The notes beneath the pieces are model-generated. The model searched no databases. It was given only the letters and a program-made list of their open reading frames with translations, and was not told where the DNA came from. From NCBI GenBank assembly GCA_016713905.1, contig JADJOE010000003.1:2170001-2234000 (forward strand): DNA of 64,000 bases. Direction: 5' to 3'. The stretch is from Candidatus Vicinibacter proximus (lineage in GTDB: Bacteria; Bacteroidota; Bacteroidia; Chitinophagales; Saprospiraceae). Shown here one piece after another: positions 48,505 through 58,807 of this stretch (position 1 is its first letter; each line of letters begins with the position of its first letter). The position numbers were made by a program, and so were the translations under genes.

Positions 48505-51500
48505 CTATTGCAGAATTGGACCCAACCATTTTTTTCCTACACTTAATTCCCAGTTTTTTCTTGCACAATAATCTGTCAATTGATCTTCATGAATTTCCGA
48601 AATGCCAAAATATTTGGATTCCGGATGTGCAAAATACCATCCACTGACTGAGGCTGCAGGATACATGGCCATACTTTCCGTAAGCCGGATTCCAATTCTA
48701 TTCCCTACATCCAGCAAGGACCATAATATTTCTTTTTCGGTATGGTCAGGACATGCAGGATATCCGGGAGCAGGTCGGATTCCTACGTATTTTTCTTTTA
48801 TGAGCGAATCATTGTCCAGCATTTCACCGGATACATAGCCCCAGATTTCTTTTCTGACTTTAGCGTGCATATACTCAGCAGCCGCTTCTGCAAAACGATC
48901 TGCCAAGGCTTTTACCATGATGGCATGATAATCATCGTGCGCACTTTCATACGCAGCCACCAATTCATCCACACCAAATCCTGCCGAAACTGCAAAGGCC
49001 CCAACAAAATCTTTCTTTCCGGATTCTACCGGTGCAACAAAATCGGATAAACACAAATTGGCTTGACCACTTGCCTTCTTTACCTGCTGACGCAAATGAT
49101 GCAATCTATGATGTTCTATTTCTCGCTTATCGGAAGTATATAAAATTAAATCATCGCCTTCTGCATTTGCAGGAAAAATACCTACGATTGCCTTAGCTTG
49201 AAATAATTTTTCTGATACTATTTTATTCAACAGTGCTTTTGCATCATTGAATAGTTTTTGGGCCTCCGCACCTACGATTTCATCCTGTAAAATAGTCGGG
49301 TATTTTCCTGCTAGTTCCCAGGATTGAAAAAATGGGGTCCAATCAATATAGGTTTGTAATATTTCCAGATCCAAATCATAACTATTTATTCCTTGCTGCA
49401 CAGGTGGACATGGATCATATTTATTCCAATCAATTTTAAATTTATTTTTCCTTGCTTCCTCTATACTTATTTTCTCTTTCTCTGCATTTCTTTTTAATCG
49501 TTGCTGACGAACGGCTTCATAATCTTTCCTGATGTCCTCCAGGTATTTCGATTTGAAGGTAAGATCATCAGATAATAAATTGGATACCACCGTCACCGCC
49601 CTTGAAGCATCTAGTACGTGCACCACAGGAGCATCATATTCAGGTTCTATTCTTAATGCTGTATGCAGTTTGGAAGTAGTAGCTCCACCAATCAATAAAG
49701 GAATATTCATATTCCTCTTTTTCATTTCAGAAGCTACATATACCATTTCATCCAGTGAGGGTGTTATCAATCCACTTAATCCGATTGCGTCTGCCCCAAT
49801 TTCAATCGCTTTGTCAAGTATTTTATTACATGGAACCATTACCCCAAGATCATGTATCTCGTATGAGTTACAAGCCAACACTACACCCACAATATTTTTA
49901 CCAATATCATGTACATCTCCTTTCACCGTAGCCATCAGAATCTTGCCCTTTGCCTTTTGGGCATCCTCTTTATCTTGTTCCATATAGGGCGTGAGGTAAG
50001 CAACTGCCTGCTTCATCACCCTTGCACTTTTTACCACTTGCGGCAGAAACATTTTTCCAGCTCCAAACAAATCTCCAACCTCATTCATACCATCCATCAA
50101 AGGACCTTCAATGACAAATAAAGGTCTCCTTAATTTTATTCTGGCTTCTTCGGCATCCTGGACTACAAATTCAGAAATTCCTTTTACTAAAGCATATTTC
50201 AATCTTTCTTCAACACTCCTTTGCCTCCACTCTTCCTCCGCTTTTTGTATTCGCTTGTCTCCCTTTTTTAAAGTCTCTGCATATTGTGTCAATCTCTCCG
50301 TTGCATCTGGTCTTCTGTTAAAAAGTACATCTTCTACCAGTACGAGCAAATCCTTTGGGATCTCATCATACACATCAATCATCCCCGCATTTACAATACC
50401 CATATCCATGCCTGCCTGAATCGCATGATACAGGAATGCTGAGTGCATGGCCTGCCTGATAATTTCATTTCCCCGATAAGAAAAAGAAAGATTACTAACC
50501 CCTCCACTTATTTTTGATCCGGGACATTGCTCCTTGATCTGCCTCGTCGCTTCAATATAATTTATTGCATACTCATTATGCTCGTCTATTCCGGTTGCAA
50601 CTGCAAAAATGTTGGGATCAAAAATGATGTCCTCAGGTGGAAAACCCACACGCTGAATCAAGAGATCATAAGCCCTTTTACAAATGGACACTTTACGTTC
50701 AATGGTATCTGCCTGTCCCTCTTCATCAAATGCCATCACCACTACGGCAGCTCCGTAATTCCTAACTTTTTGTGCCTGATACAAAAAGGATTCTTCGCCT
50801 TCCTTCAGGGAAATGGAGTTGACTACTGATTTACCTTGCAGACATTTTAATCCTGCTTCGATCACCTTCCACTTGGAGGAATCTACCATCACGGGAACTT
50901 TGACTATATCTGGTTCTGATCCTATTAAATGAAGAAACTCAACCATGGCTTTTTCTCCATCCAAAAGTCCTTCATCCATGTTCACATCTATGATCTGAGC
51001 ACCCGCCTCTACTTGCTGATAGGCCACACTGATTGCCTCTTCCATTTTATTCCCCAAAATCATTTTGGCAAATGCTTTGGAGCCTGTTACATTGGTGCGC
51101 TCTCCAATGTTTACAAAATTTAGTTCGGGCCTAAAAATTAAGGGCTCTAAACCTGACAATGTTGTATACCTTTCTCTCTTCTCAGGAATTACTCTTGGCG
51201 CCATACCCTTCATGGCTTCTGCCATTTGTCGGATGTGATCAGGGGTAGTACCACAACATCCTCCAACAATGTTTACCAAACCTTCGTTTGCAAAATTTCT
51301 CAAAAAGTCTTTCATCTCTTCCGGACTCTGATCATATCCCCCTAATTCATTAGGCAGTCCCGCATTGGGATATGAACTAATTCTGCAATTGGCAATTTTA
51401 CTTAATGCTGCAAGATGAGGTTTCATTTCTTTTGCTCCGAGTGCGCAGTTTAATCCAATGGCAAACATGTCCACATGTGACATTGAAATGTAAAATGCTT

Positions 51501-52209
51501 CCACCGTTTGACCGCTTAAAGTACGGCCACTTGCATCGGTTATGGTACCGGACACGATTACCGGCCATTTTCTTTTTTTGAATTCAAATAATTCACTCAA
51601 AGCAAATAATGCTGCTTTTGCATTAAGGGTATCAAAAATGGTTTCCACCATCAGGATATCCGCACCTCCATCCACCAATCCTAAAGCCTGCTCGTAATAT
51701 GCCTCCTTCAATTCGTCAAAACCTATGGCTCTGAATCCAGGTCTGTTGACATCTGGGGAAAGACTTGCTGTTCGATTGGTAGGCCCAAAGGCTCCCGCCA
51801 CAAAACGCGGACCTGGGTCATTTCCTTTTTGCTTCTCATCCTCTAAAAATTCTACTATTGCCTGTTTGGCAATTTTGGCAGAAGCTACATTTAGTTCATA
51901 GGAATATTCAGACAGGTGATAGTCCGCTTGCGAAATCGCATTGGCACTAAAAGTATTGGTCTCAATGATATCTGCTCCGGCTTCAAGATATGCTTTGTGA
52001 ATTTCAACAATAACATCCGGCCTGGTAATGGATAATAATTCATTATTCCCCTTTAAGTCAAGTCCATGATTTTTGAATTTCTCCCCTCTAAAATCTTCTT
52101 CCGTCAATGGATATCGCTGAATCATAGTCCCCATGGCGCCATCCAATATCAATATTCTCTTGGAAGCCTCCTGGTTTAGTAAATGAATTGTTTCTTCGTA
52201 TGTTGTCAT
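48505..52209 (-). CDS. metH: Cobalamin-dependent methionine synthase
   Basis: The 1234-residue enzyme transfers a methyl group from 5-methyltetrahydrofolate to homocysteine through cobalamin. Four modules are visible. The homocysteine-binding domain has zinc ligands Cys255, Cys318 and Cys319 (GGCCGTTPDH). The pterin-binding domain has FVNIGERTNVTGS and DVNMDEGLLD. The cobalamin domain has DVHDIGKN, with the cobalt-ligand His767. The C-terminal activation domain has RPAPGYPACPDHTEK. ATG 52209 (MTTYEE) is preferred, three codons after an upstream start. It lies 275 bases downstream of metF on the same strand. No cobalamin riboswitch could be recognised upstream. Confidence 0.96.
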   Translation of the reverse strand: MTTYEETIHLLNQEASKRILILDGAMGTMIQRYPLTEEDFRGEKFKNHGLDLKGNNELLSITRPDVIVEIHKAYLEAGADIIETNTFSANAISQADYHLSEYSYELNVASAKIAKQAIVEFLEDEKQKGNDPGPRFVAGAFGPTNRTASLSPDVNRPGFRAIGFDELKEAYYEQALGLVDGGADILMVETIFDTLNAKAALFALSELFEFKKRKWPVIVSGTITDASGRTLSGQTVEAFYISMSHVDMFAIGLNCALGAKEMKPHLAALSKIANCRISSYPNAGLPNELGGYDQSPEEMKDFLRNFANEGLVNIVGGCCGTTPDHIRQMAEAMKGMAPRVIPEKRERYTTLSGLEPLIFRPELNFVNIGERTNVTGSKAFAKMILGNKMEEAISVAYQQVEAGAQIIDVNMDEGLLDGEKAMVEFLHLIGSEPDIVKVPVMVDSSKWKVIEAGLKCLQGKSVVNSISLKEGEESFLYQAQKVRNYGAAVVVMAFDEEGQADTIERKVSICKRAYDLLIQRVGFPPEDIIFDPNIFAVATGIDEHNEYAINYIEATRQIKEQCPGSKISGGVSNLSFSYRGNEIIRQAMHSAFLYHAIQAGMDMGIVNAGMIDVYDEIPKDLLVLVEDVLFNRRPDATERLTQYAETLKKGDKRIQKAEEEWRQRSVEERLKYALVKGISEFVVQDAEEARIKLRRPLFVIEGPLMDGMNEVGDLFGAGKMFLPQVVKSARVMKQAVAYLTPYMEQDKEDAQKAKGKILMATVKGDVHDIGKNIVGVVLACNSYEIHDLGVMVPCNKILDKAIEIGADAIGLSGLITPSLDEMVYVASEMKKRNMNIPLLIGGATTSKLHTALRIEPEYDAPVVHVLDASRAVTVVSNLLSDDLTFKSKYLEDIRKDYEAVRQQRLKRNAEKEKISIEEARKNKFKIDWNKYDPCPPVQQGINSYDLDLEILQTYIDWTPFFQSWELAGKYPTILQDEIVGAEAQKLFNDAKALLNKIVSEKLFQAKAIVGIFPANAEGDDLILYTSDKREIEHHRLHHLRQQVKKASGQANLCLSDFVAPVESGKKDFVGAFAVSAGFGVDELVAAYESAHDDYHAIMVKALADRFAEAAAEYMHAKVRKEIWGYVSGEMLDNDSLIKEKYVGIRPAPGYPACPDHTEKEILWSLLDVGNRIGIRLTESMAMYPAASVSGWYFAHPESKYFGISEIHEDQLTDYCARKNWELSVGKKWLGPILQ

Positions 52210-52484
52210 CACATGCAAAAATAGAACATATCAGGAAGATAATAATCAAACTTCGTGTTGAATGCTGAAATCTATCATCCCGCATATAATTTAGAAAGAA
52301 ATGAGAATTATAAATTCAACCGGAATGAAGTATTAATAGATCTATGCTTAGGATTGTTCAATTTTAATTTCCAAAGTTTAACATAAATAAATTCCAGAAA
52401 CCATAATATCTTAAATCTTAAGAGAAAACATCTGCTCAGTTAAGAACTTTGCAAATAAGTATATAAACTTACTTAAGAAATCAT

Positions 52485-53441
52485 CTATTGGATTTGGCTT
52501 ACGATGCGTCTCACTACATCGCTGTCCCCCATAGTGTAATAATGAATGCAGGGCACACCGGCCTTTTTTAATTCGCGGGATTGTTCCACACACCATTCTA
52601 TACCAACTTCTATAACAGCTTCATCCGTTTTTGCTTTTTGTATCGCACGCACTAACTCATAAGGAAGATCTATATAAAAATTCCTCGGAATGGAATTGAG
52701 CTGATATTTTTTAGTAAGCGGTTTGATGCCCGGCACAATAGGAACCTCTATACCTTCTTTTTTACATTGTTCTGCATAGTTGAAAAATTTGGCGTTGTCA
52801 AAAAACATCTGTGTCACAATGTAATCCGCCCCTGCTTCAATTTTCTTTTTGGTAAATCGCATATCTGACTTTAGACTCGGCGCTTCAAAATGTTTTTCCG
52901 GATAACCCGCTACACCAATACAGAAATCCATCGGACTGCCATTTTCTATATTACTATCCTGATAAATTCCATGATTCAATCCATCAATTTGCTTAACCAA
53001 ATCCAATGCATTGTCATGTCCCCCAGGTTCCGGAATAAATTTTTCATCAAACTTCCTGGCATCACCCCTCAGTGCCAATACATTTTTAATTTGTAAAAAA
53101 TGCAAATCAATCAATGCGTTTTCTGTGTCCTCCTTTGTAAATCCTCCACAAATTAAATGTGGAACCGCTTCAATTTTATATCTGTTCATTAAAGCCGCAC
53201 AAATACCTACAGTTCCCGGTCGCTTCCTGATGGCAGTTTTTTCATAATATCCACTGGGTTTTTGATTATATATAAATTCTTCCCGGTGATACGTAACATC
53301 AATAAATGGAGGATTGAATTCCATCAATGGATCTAATTGCTCAAACAATGAATGTATACTTCCACCTTTGAGTGGAGGCAAGACTTCAAAAGATACAAAA
53401 GTATTTTCCGGATGCTGTGTGAAGTATTCTGTAACCTTCAT
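52485..53441 (-). CDS. metF: 5,10-methylenetetrahydrofolate reductase
   Basis: This 318-residue FAD enzyme makes 5-methyltetrahydrofolate, the methyl donor of MetH, which is encoded downstream. Family features are FVSFEVLPPLKGG (N-terminal strand with Glu), FIDVTYHREE, VLALRGDARK and FCIGVAGYPEKH. Others are DYIVTQMFFDN and GIKPLTKKYQL. The C-terminus HYYTMGDSDVVRRI is typical. Its start (ATG 53441) has a normal length for MetF. Order metF-metH on one strand suggests joint regulation, but the 266-base gap with AT-rich sequence leaves room for a separate metH promoter. Confidence 0.95.
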   Translation of the reverse strand: MKVTEYFTQHPENTFVSFEVLPPLKGGSIHSLFEQLDPLMEFNPPFIDVTYHREEFIYNQKPSGYYEKTAIRKRPGTVGICAALMNRYKIEAVPHLICGGFTKEDTENALIDLHFLQIKNVLALRGDARKFDEKFIPEPGGHDNALDLVKQIDGLNHGIYQDSNIENGSPMDFCIGVAGYPEKHFEAPSLKSDMRFTKKKIEAGADYIVTQMFFDNAKFFNYAEQCKKEGIEVPIVPGIKPLTKKYQLNSIPRNFYIDLPYELVRAIQKAKTDEAVIEVGIEWCVEQSRELKKAGVPCIHYYTMGDSDVVRRIVSQIQ

Positions 53442-53519
53442 AAATTTTTACACTAATATTTGATCAAACTCTGATGACCTTGGAATTTATTTAAACCCAA
53501 TGATCAGAGATAATTGACA

Positions 53520-54674
53520 TCAGATTATTTTTTTCTTCCAAAAATAAGTAATTCCAACAATCCCTGTCAAAATCAATAACAAGGCAATAAATTGAGAAAG
53601 CGATGGATGAAATCCCATCACATCGTACCGCGGATTCACACGAATGGTTTCAATAAAAAACCGCTCTATTCCATTCAATAAACAATAAATAAAAAACAGA
53701 ACACCTCCGTATGGTATTTTCTTGCGCAAGAACCAAAGTATCCCTGCAATCATAAATGCAAGTATGGATTCATATAATGGGGTTGGAAATACTTTTGGTA
53801 TGAGCTGCTTGCAGTGTATCCAACTACAATTCTCTAATTGAATTCCTTCGTTCAGCACATTGTGCGGATAACTGTACGCCCACCAGTTGTCCGGAAAAAT
53901 AAACCATGAAGGTTTTGCCATTTCGTTGATTATGCCCCAATCTCCATCACCAGATAAATGACAGCCCATTCTTCCAACAGCATAACCAATCATAAGGGTG
54001 GGTGCAATGGCATCAATCATGTGGATAGGACGCAATTCTTTTGCGGATAGATAACGATAGACCACGATAAATGCAAGGATTAATCCACCGTATATCGTTA
54101 AGCCGCTACCGGAAAAAAAACTTCCAATCGGATCTCTTACAAAATCACCAAAGTTTTCTAAAACGGAAAATAGTTTTGAGCCCACTATCCCTGACAAAGC
54201 CGCGAGCCCGGTAATGTCATATAGTCTCGACACAGGTCTCACGAATACTTCTGCAGTACGAGCTTCTTTATCCGTCTGCTGGGTCATTTTATAATACCAA
54301 TAAGCCATGGTCAACAAACCGAAACCAAGTCCAAAATATAGATTTCCCTGTTGGGAGAATACTGCTGCGGCAGGATCTGCCTGAAAGGTCTTAAAATCTA
54401 AAATGGCAAAACCAAGTTTATAGCCTAAAATAAAATTGATCAAACTTTGAATAAAAATCTCCTTCCATTCTATTGGTTGATAAACTACCACTTTTTCTAA
54501 GCGACCTTTTATTTGCCCATTGGCTTCTTTTCGGATCAACTCGTAGTAAAGCATCCACCCACTGCATACAATTGCAATGCCCAATAAAAGTCCAAAAGTC
54601 TTTACAATGGAAAATACATTGTCTGGATCAGTCCCAAAGAGGGCATGTAAAATATATGATAAATCCGGATACAT
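53520..54674 (-). CDS. lgt: Prolipoprotein diacylglyceryl transferase
   Basis: The 384-residue membrane protein has seven hydrophobic segments. It carries the Lgt signature GRMGCHLSGDGDWG at about residues 233-246, including the catalytic Arg and the conserved His. LYESILAFMIAGI, then NGIERFFIETIRVNPRYD close to the C-terminus, are also family motifs. It transfers diacylglycerol to the Cys of prolipoproteins. It is longer than the E. coli enzyme (291 residues), as usual in Bacteroidota, with an extra loop after helix 2. It is transcribed away from the barrel protein at 54774. Confidence 0.94.
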   Translation of the reverse strand: MYPDLSYILHALFGTDPDNVFSIVKTFGLLLGIAIVCSGWMLYYELIRKEANGQIKGRLEKVVVYQPIEWKEIFIQSLINFILGYKLGFAILDFKTFQADPAAAVFSQQGNLYFGLGFGLLTMAYWYYKMTQQTDKEARTAEVFVRPVSRLYDITGLAALSGIVGSKLFSVLENFGDFVRDPIGSFFSGSGLTIYGGLILAFIVVYRYLSAKELRPIHMIDAIAPTLMIGYAVGRMGCHLSGDGDWGIINEMAKPSWFIFPDNWWAYSYPHNVLNEGIQLENCSWIHCKQLIPKVFPTPLYESILAFMIAGILWFLRKKIPYGGVLFFIYCLLNGIERFFIETIRVNPRYDVMGFHPSLSQFIALLLILTGIVGITYFWKKKII

Positions 54675-54773
54675 TTCTGCCTGTGTATTAAAAGGGCTAA
54701 GGTAGAGATTTTTAGGCTTTAGGCTGCATAAAACTGGCTACCCGGATAAGATAAAATTGCTTTACTTTGTCAT

Positions 54774-55343
54774 ATGAAAAATCTAATCACGCTTTTCCTT
54801 TTAGCCTTCACACTTTCAGGATTCAATGTTCAGGCCCAAAGTGGAGCTGTTGCCTCAATAGGTCTCAGCCTGATGCAAACCGATAATCCGGATGTGTCCA
54901 GTGATGGAAATTTTAATCATGGCTTCCATTTAAGCCTTACTACGCGTTTGGGTAAAGATTTTTGGTATCTCCGTACCGGTGCAGAAGTCCATAAAATTGA
55001 ACTAAAAGCCAATTCAAAGGTGGTCCTGTTTCCGCAGGATCCAAGTGCATTTTTCTTAAAGATACCTGCACAAATAGGTGCAAGAATTCTCAATACCTCT
55101 CTGCTTAAAATTAGGCTCTTAGCTGGGGGACAACTGACTTATTTACTTCATGTGGAAGACAATAATTTCGATTTAAACTATGATACCATGACTGACTTTC
55201 AGGGTGGATTGTTGTTTGGAGGGGGAATTGATCTTGGACCTTTTACCTTTGATGTTAATTATGAAAGAGCCCTTACAAAACTGTACAAGCCTCGAAGTAA
55301 TAAGGCCGATTTTATCATTTTTTCAGCCGGATTTTTCTTTTAA
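54774..55343 (+). CDS. Small outer-membrane beta-barrel protein
   Basis: The 189-residue protein has a signal peptide (MKNLITLFLLAFTLSGFNVQAQ). It is followed by alternating hydrophobic strands separated by polar turns: HGFHLSLTTRLG, FWYLRTGAEVH, LKIRLLAGGQLTY and GGGIDLGPFTFDVNYERAL. It ends FIIFSAGFFF, with a terminal Phe as in outer-membrane proteins. Such eight-stranded barrels are common in Bacteroidota. No specific function is visible. The last four bases overlap the convergent def gene. Confidence 0.85.
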   Translation: MKNLITLFLLAFTLSGFNVQAQSGAVASIGLSLMQTDNPDVSSDGNFNHGFHLSLTTRLGKDFWYLRTGAEVHKIELKANSKVVLFPQDPSAFFLKIPAQIGARILNTSLLKIRLLAGGQLTYLLHVEDNNFDLNYDTMTDFQGGLLFGGGIDLGPFTFDVNYERALTKLYKPRSNKADFIIFSAGFFF

Positions 55344-55888
55344 GCCTTAACAGGATATTTGGCATCGTATTGCCCTTTTTGGATTTTTGCCAGCTTTCGC
55401 ATGAGCAATTGTCTCCTTACCGGGGCTACCCTTTCCACAAACAATATGCCGTCAATATGGTCATATTCATGCTGAATTACCCTGGCGTTGATTTCATCAA
55501 AGACTTCTTCGTGGGGAACAAAATTTTCATCCAGATATTTGATTCTTACATGTGTGGGGCGCTTAACCTCTGCGTGGATTTTTGGAATACTTAGACAGCC
55601 TTCTTCAAAAGCCCACTCTTGTCCGAATTCTTCTAATATTTCTGCATTGATGAAGACTTTTTTGATGCCCTTTTGCTCTGGTTTATCCTCGTAATATGGA
55701 GTCGAGTCTACTACAAATAATCTTATGGGAAGACCTATTTGAGGTGCTGCAATCCCCACACCACTGGCGTAATACATGGTTTCCCACATATCTTCAATCA
55801 GCTTGTTCAGTGCAGGAAAATCAGGATCAATATCCTTGCCCTTCTGCTTGAGAACCTTATTTCCGTATAGGTAAATGGGTAAAACCAT
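55340..55888 (-). CDS. def: Peptide deformylase
   Basis: The 182-residue metalloenzyme removes the formyl group from the starting methionine of new proteins. All three motifs are present: GVGIAAPQ (residues 43-50), EGCLS (96-100, metal ligand Cys98) and HEYDH (140-144, two His ligands and catalytic Glu). The start MVLPIYLYGNKVLKQKG is typical. Convergent with the barrel protein at 54774-55343, with a four-base overlap, so the two transcripts are antisense at their ends. Confidence 0.96.
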   Translation of the reverse strand: MVLPIYLYGNKVLKQKGKDIDPDFPALNKLIEDMWETMYYASGVGIAAPQIGLPIRLFVVDSTPYYEDKPEQKGIKKVFINAEILEEFGQEWAFEEGCLSIPKIHAEVKRPTHVRIKYLDENFVPHEEVFDEINARVIQHEYDHIDGILFVERVAPVRRQLLMRKLAKIQKGQYDAKYPVKA

Positions 55889-56451
55889 GAATTATTTTAT
55901 TGTAGAAAACCCTTTAATGGTCATTTTGTTCCTGCAAAAGTAAGCGTTTAAATGCTCTTTCCGTACCCCGGCAAAACCTAAGTAATGCTATATTTTGTGA
56001 ATAAATTCAAAATATAGATTCCCCTGCATAGTATTGTGATGTGGAAATTCTGGGTTATATCTGCATTCTGCTGATGGGCACACTCCTCAGTATGCTCAGG
56101 GCCGGTGGAGCTATCCTGACCCTACATAGCCTGTTTTAATTATAAAATCTTAGGGGACACTGCCCTTGCTTGTTACATGGTTATTGGTGGGGAATCCCGC
56201 AGCTTTGGGATTTCTTGATATATCGAAAAAAAATCAATAGCTTTCTTCACCTTTCATTTTTGACGAATCGCATTCTTACTAAAACTTTTATTGGCCGGAA
56301 AGTGATAATAACATTAATTCCTGATTCATACTTTTTATGAATTTTTTGATTTTGATTTCAAAAAGAGAGTACATTAGAACTTGATTACGCTTTTTAGTGT
56401 TTTCTGCTTCCAAATAATTGTCTTTATGGACAAACATATAAAACATAAATT
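55889..56451. other. Mostly non-coding region between def and the T9SS type B gene
   Basis: A 563-base gap that contains the TauE/SafE-like remnant (56041-56240) and otherwise AT-rich sequence. It should include the promoters of def (minus) and of the gene at 56452 (plus). No RNA gene or terminator is evident. Confidence 0.4.
56041..56240 (+). pseudogene. Remnant of a TauE/SafE-like sulfite exporter gene
   Basis: From GTG 56041 the frame reads MEILGYICILLMGTLLSMLRAGGAILT, which resembles helix 1 of the TauE/SafE family (ME-x-x-GY-x-x-x-LLIG...GGGGSILT). It stops after 32 codons at 56137. A second frame around 56190-56225 gives GNPAALGFLDISKKNQ. Nothing further is readable, so this is a short decayed fragment. 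The identification rests on a few residues and is tentative. Confidence 0.4.
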
Positions 56452-58806
56452 GTGGGATTAGAATCTGCAGGTATTCGGTGGTTAGCCATTACGTTAGCTT
56501 ACCTTTTCCATTGTTTGTACCTTGGCGCACAGAATTTACCAAAAATTTGCCCTACTCCCTCTTACATGACACCTACCTGTATAGAAGCATGTCTGATTTG
56601 TGATATCCATGGTTTCACCGGTAGGAATACAAGTACCCTACCCGGTGAACTCCCTCCCGATTTTTGTACTACAGTCAAACACAATGGCCAATGGATCGCA
56701 TTTATGGCCAGTTCCTCAAATTTGAAACTTAATCTCGCAGTGACTAATTGTGTAAGATCCGATGGATTGGAAGTGGGATTATATGAAAGCACAGATTGCA
56801 AAAAATTCACCCGTATCTCCAATTGTGACGGGGATGTTTTGGAAAACACATCCACTACATTAACCATCACCAAAAATCTGGTTATCGGAAATTATTATTA
56901 TCTGGTCATTGATGGTAACAGAGGGGATATCTGTGATTATAAAGTCACCATTATTGAAGGAAGTACGAAGGTTTCTCCGCTGAGTTTCTCAGGAGACATC
57001 ACGGGGCCTTTAGAAATTTGTCAGGGGGAGAATCTCGATTATCAGGTGAGTCCTGTAAGCGGAGCCGCATGGCAACAATGGACATTGGATGGCGTTGCGC
57101 TGGGAACCGGTTCTACGAAAAAAATATTTTGGGACATTGCCGGAACTTTTGAGTTGTGTGTAAAAGCCATCAATGCATGTGATGAAGGTGATCCCACCTG
57201 CGTAAAAGTAAAAGTAAATCCCAAAAAAGATACCTTACTTAACCAGTCTGTTTGTGACGGGGATTCCCTTACCATAAACGGCATCACCTATGCAAAAGCC
57301 GGACTATACGATATTTTGTTATCCTCTAAATCAGGATGTGACAGCACTGTCCATCTGGCATTGAAAGTGAACCCAATACAAGAACATCATGCAGATTTTT
57401 CGATATGCGAAGGAGACACCTTAAAGCTGAATGGAAAATCTTATTGGGCAGCCGGAATATTCACGGATCTCCTGACAAATATTTATGGTTGTGACAGTTT
57501 GCTACACGTAAATGTAAAATTGATTCAATGCAATATTCAGGGAGAACTCTTTGCAAAAAATGTACTCTGTCATGGTGGTAATAACGGTGGTTTGGATTTC
57601 TTAATCGCCCGGGGCACTCCTCCATTTACTTTTAATTACCATAAAATTTCCGATCCCACTATCAACGGTATGGGCTTCATCCAGAACATTGGAGACAGCA
57701 TCCACCTTAACAATTTATCCGCCGGAGATTACATCATTACGGTCACCGATAACTATGGCAATCAAAGGGTTTTCTTTGGAAATGTAAATGAACCTGAAGT
57801 TGTTCAAATAGAAACTGCATGGTCAAATTACCAAGGATTTCAGATATCCTGTAATGGAAATTCAACAGGCTGGTTAGAAGCTAAAGGAATTGGGGGAAAC
57901 AGCCCATATAACTTCCTTTGGAGCACTAAAGACACTACTGCCAAAATTACCAATTTAAAAGCAGGCAACTATCAGCTTACGATTACAGATCGCAATGGTT
58001 GTATCCAAATTGCAAATTATGAATTAAAGGAACCACCACCTTTAAATCTAACCACCAGTTTCCAAAACCCAAGCTGTGAAGATAGTTTCAGTGGAAAAAT
58101 AGAAATTACGCAATTGAGTGGAGGTACTGAACCCTACAAAAAGTACCTTGATGGTGGAAATGCAACGGACAAAAATGTTTATACAGGCCTGGATGGAGGA
58201 AAACATTTTCTAATTGTCGAAGATGCCAACAATTGCAGGGACTCCATGGAAATCAACCTGCATAATCCCGAGCACAACAACATCCAGTCAAAATCAGAAT
58301 TCACCATTGAGTTGGGAGATTCTGTCCAACTTTTTGTAAATCGAGATCACGAACCATCAAGGTGGAATTGGTCTCCTGACGAATACCTTTCGTGTAAGGA
58401 TTGTCCGGATCCCTTTGCCAAACCCATTAACGACATTAATTATCAATTGAAGACTGTGTCTGTGGATGGATGTGAGGACAGTCTTACCATTAGAATAAAA
58501 GTATTAAAAAATAGAAATGTGTTCGCCCCAAATGTTTTCAGTCCAAATGATGATCAGATAAATGATTGGTTCAAGCTATTTGGTTCGGGGCAAATCAAGA
58601 TGGTAGACTATCTTAAAATTTTTGATCGATGGGGAGGGATGGTTTTCCAAAATAAGCATTTCGATTTTTACCAGGAATCACAATGGTGGAATGGCAAGGT
58701 CAATGAGCAGGCTGTTTTACCTGGTGTCTATGTGTGGATCGCAGAGGTGGAATTTCTAGATGGGGAGCATCTGATTTTGAGCGGAGATCTCTCCCTTGTT
58801 AAATAA
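56452..58806 (+). CDS. Secreted SprB-repeat protein with T9SS type B (gliding-associated) C-terminal domain
   Basis: The 784-codon frame starts at GTG 56452. An ATG at 56426 would give a natural start if one base were restored near 56450. A signal segment (IRWLAITLAYLFHCLYLGAQ) precedes the mature part. Domains follow: a Cys-rich N-terminal region, PKD/Ig-like modules around 165-240, two 'CxGDxLxxNGxxY ... GCDSxxxLxxxV' modules (about 260-360), and SprB repeats (about 370-600; GAGNYQLTITDRNGC-like). The T9SS type B domain has FAPNVFSPNDDQINDWF, then DRWGGMVF, WWNGK and PGVYVWIAEVEF. It is predicted to be a cell-surface adhesin or matrix protein. Confidence 0.92.
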   Translation: MGLESAGIRWLAITLAYLFHCLYLGAQNLPKICPTPSYMTPTCIEACLICDIHGFTGRNTSTLPGELPPDFCTTVKHNGQWIAFMASSSNLKLNLAVTNCVRSDGLEVGLYESTDCKKFTRISNCDGDVLENTSTTLTITKNLVIGNYYYLVIDGNRGDICDYKVTIIEGSTKVSPLSFSGDITGPLEICQGENLDYQVSPVSGAAWQQWTLDGVALGTGSTKKIFWDIAGTFELCVKAINACDEGDPTCVKVKVNPKKDTLLNQSVCDGDSLTINGITYAKAGLYDILLSSKSGCDSTVHLALKVNPIQEHHADFSICEGDTLKLNGKSYWAAGIFTDLLTNIYGCDSLLHVNVKLIQCNIQGELFAKNVLCHGGNNGGLDFLIARGTPPFTFNYHKISDPTINGMGFIQNIGDSIHLNNLSAGDYIITVTDNYGNQRVFFGNVNEPEVVQIETAWSNYQGFQISCNGNSTGWLEAKGIGGNSPYNFLWSTKDTTAKITNLKAGNYQLTITDRNGCIQIANYELKEPPPLNLTTSFQNPSCEDSFSGKIEITQLSGGTEPYKKYLDGGNATDKNVYTGLDGGKHFLIVEDANNCRDSMEINLHNPEHNNIQSKSEFTIELGDSVQLFVNRDHEPSRWNWSPDEYLSCKDCPDPFAKPINDINYQLKTVSVDGCEDSLTIRIKVLKNRNVFAPNVFSPNDDQINDWFKLFGSGQIKMVDYLKIFDRWGGMVFQNKHFDFYQESQWWNGKVNEQAVLPGVYVWIAEVEFLDGEHLILSGDLSLVK

Positions 58807-58807
58807 T

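Noticed and set aside
49532..49987. 151-codon plus-strand ORF
   Set aside because: Shadow of metH, in the complement of its cobalamin-binding domain.
52219..52484. Possible cobalamin or SAM riboswitch between metF and metH
   Set aside because: No recognisable B12 box or SAM-type core is present, and the sequence is AT-rich without strong stems.
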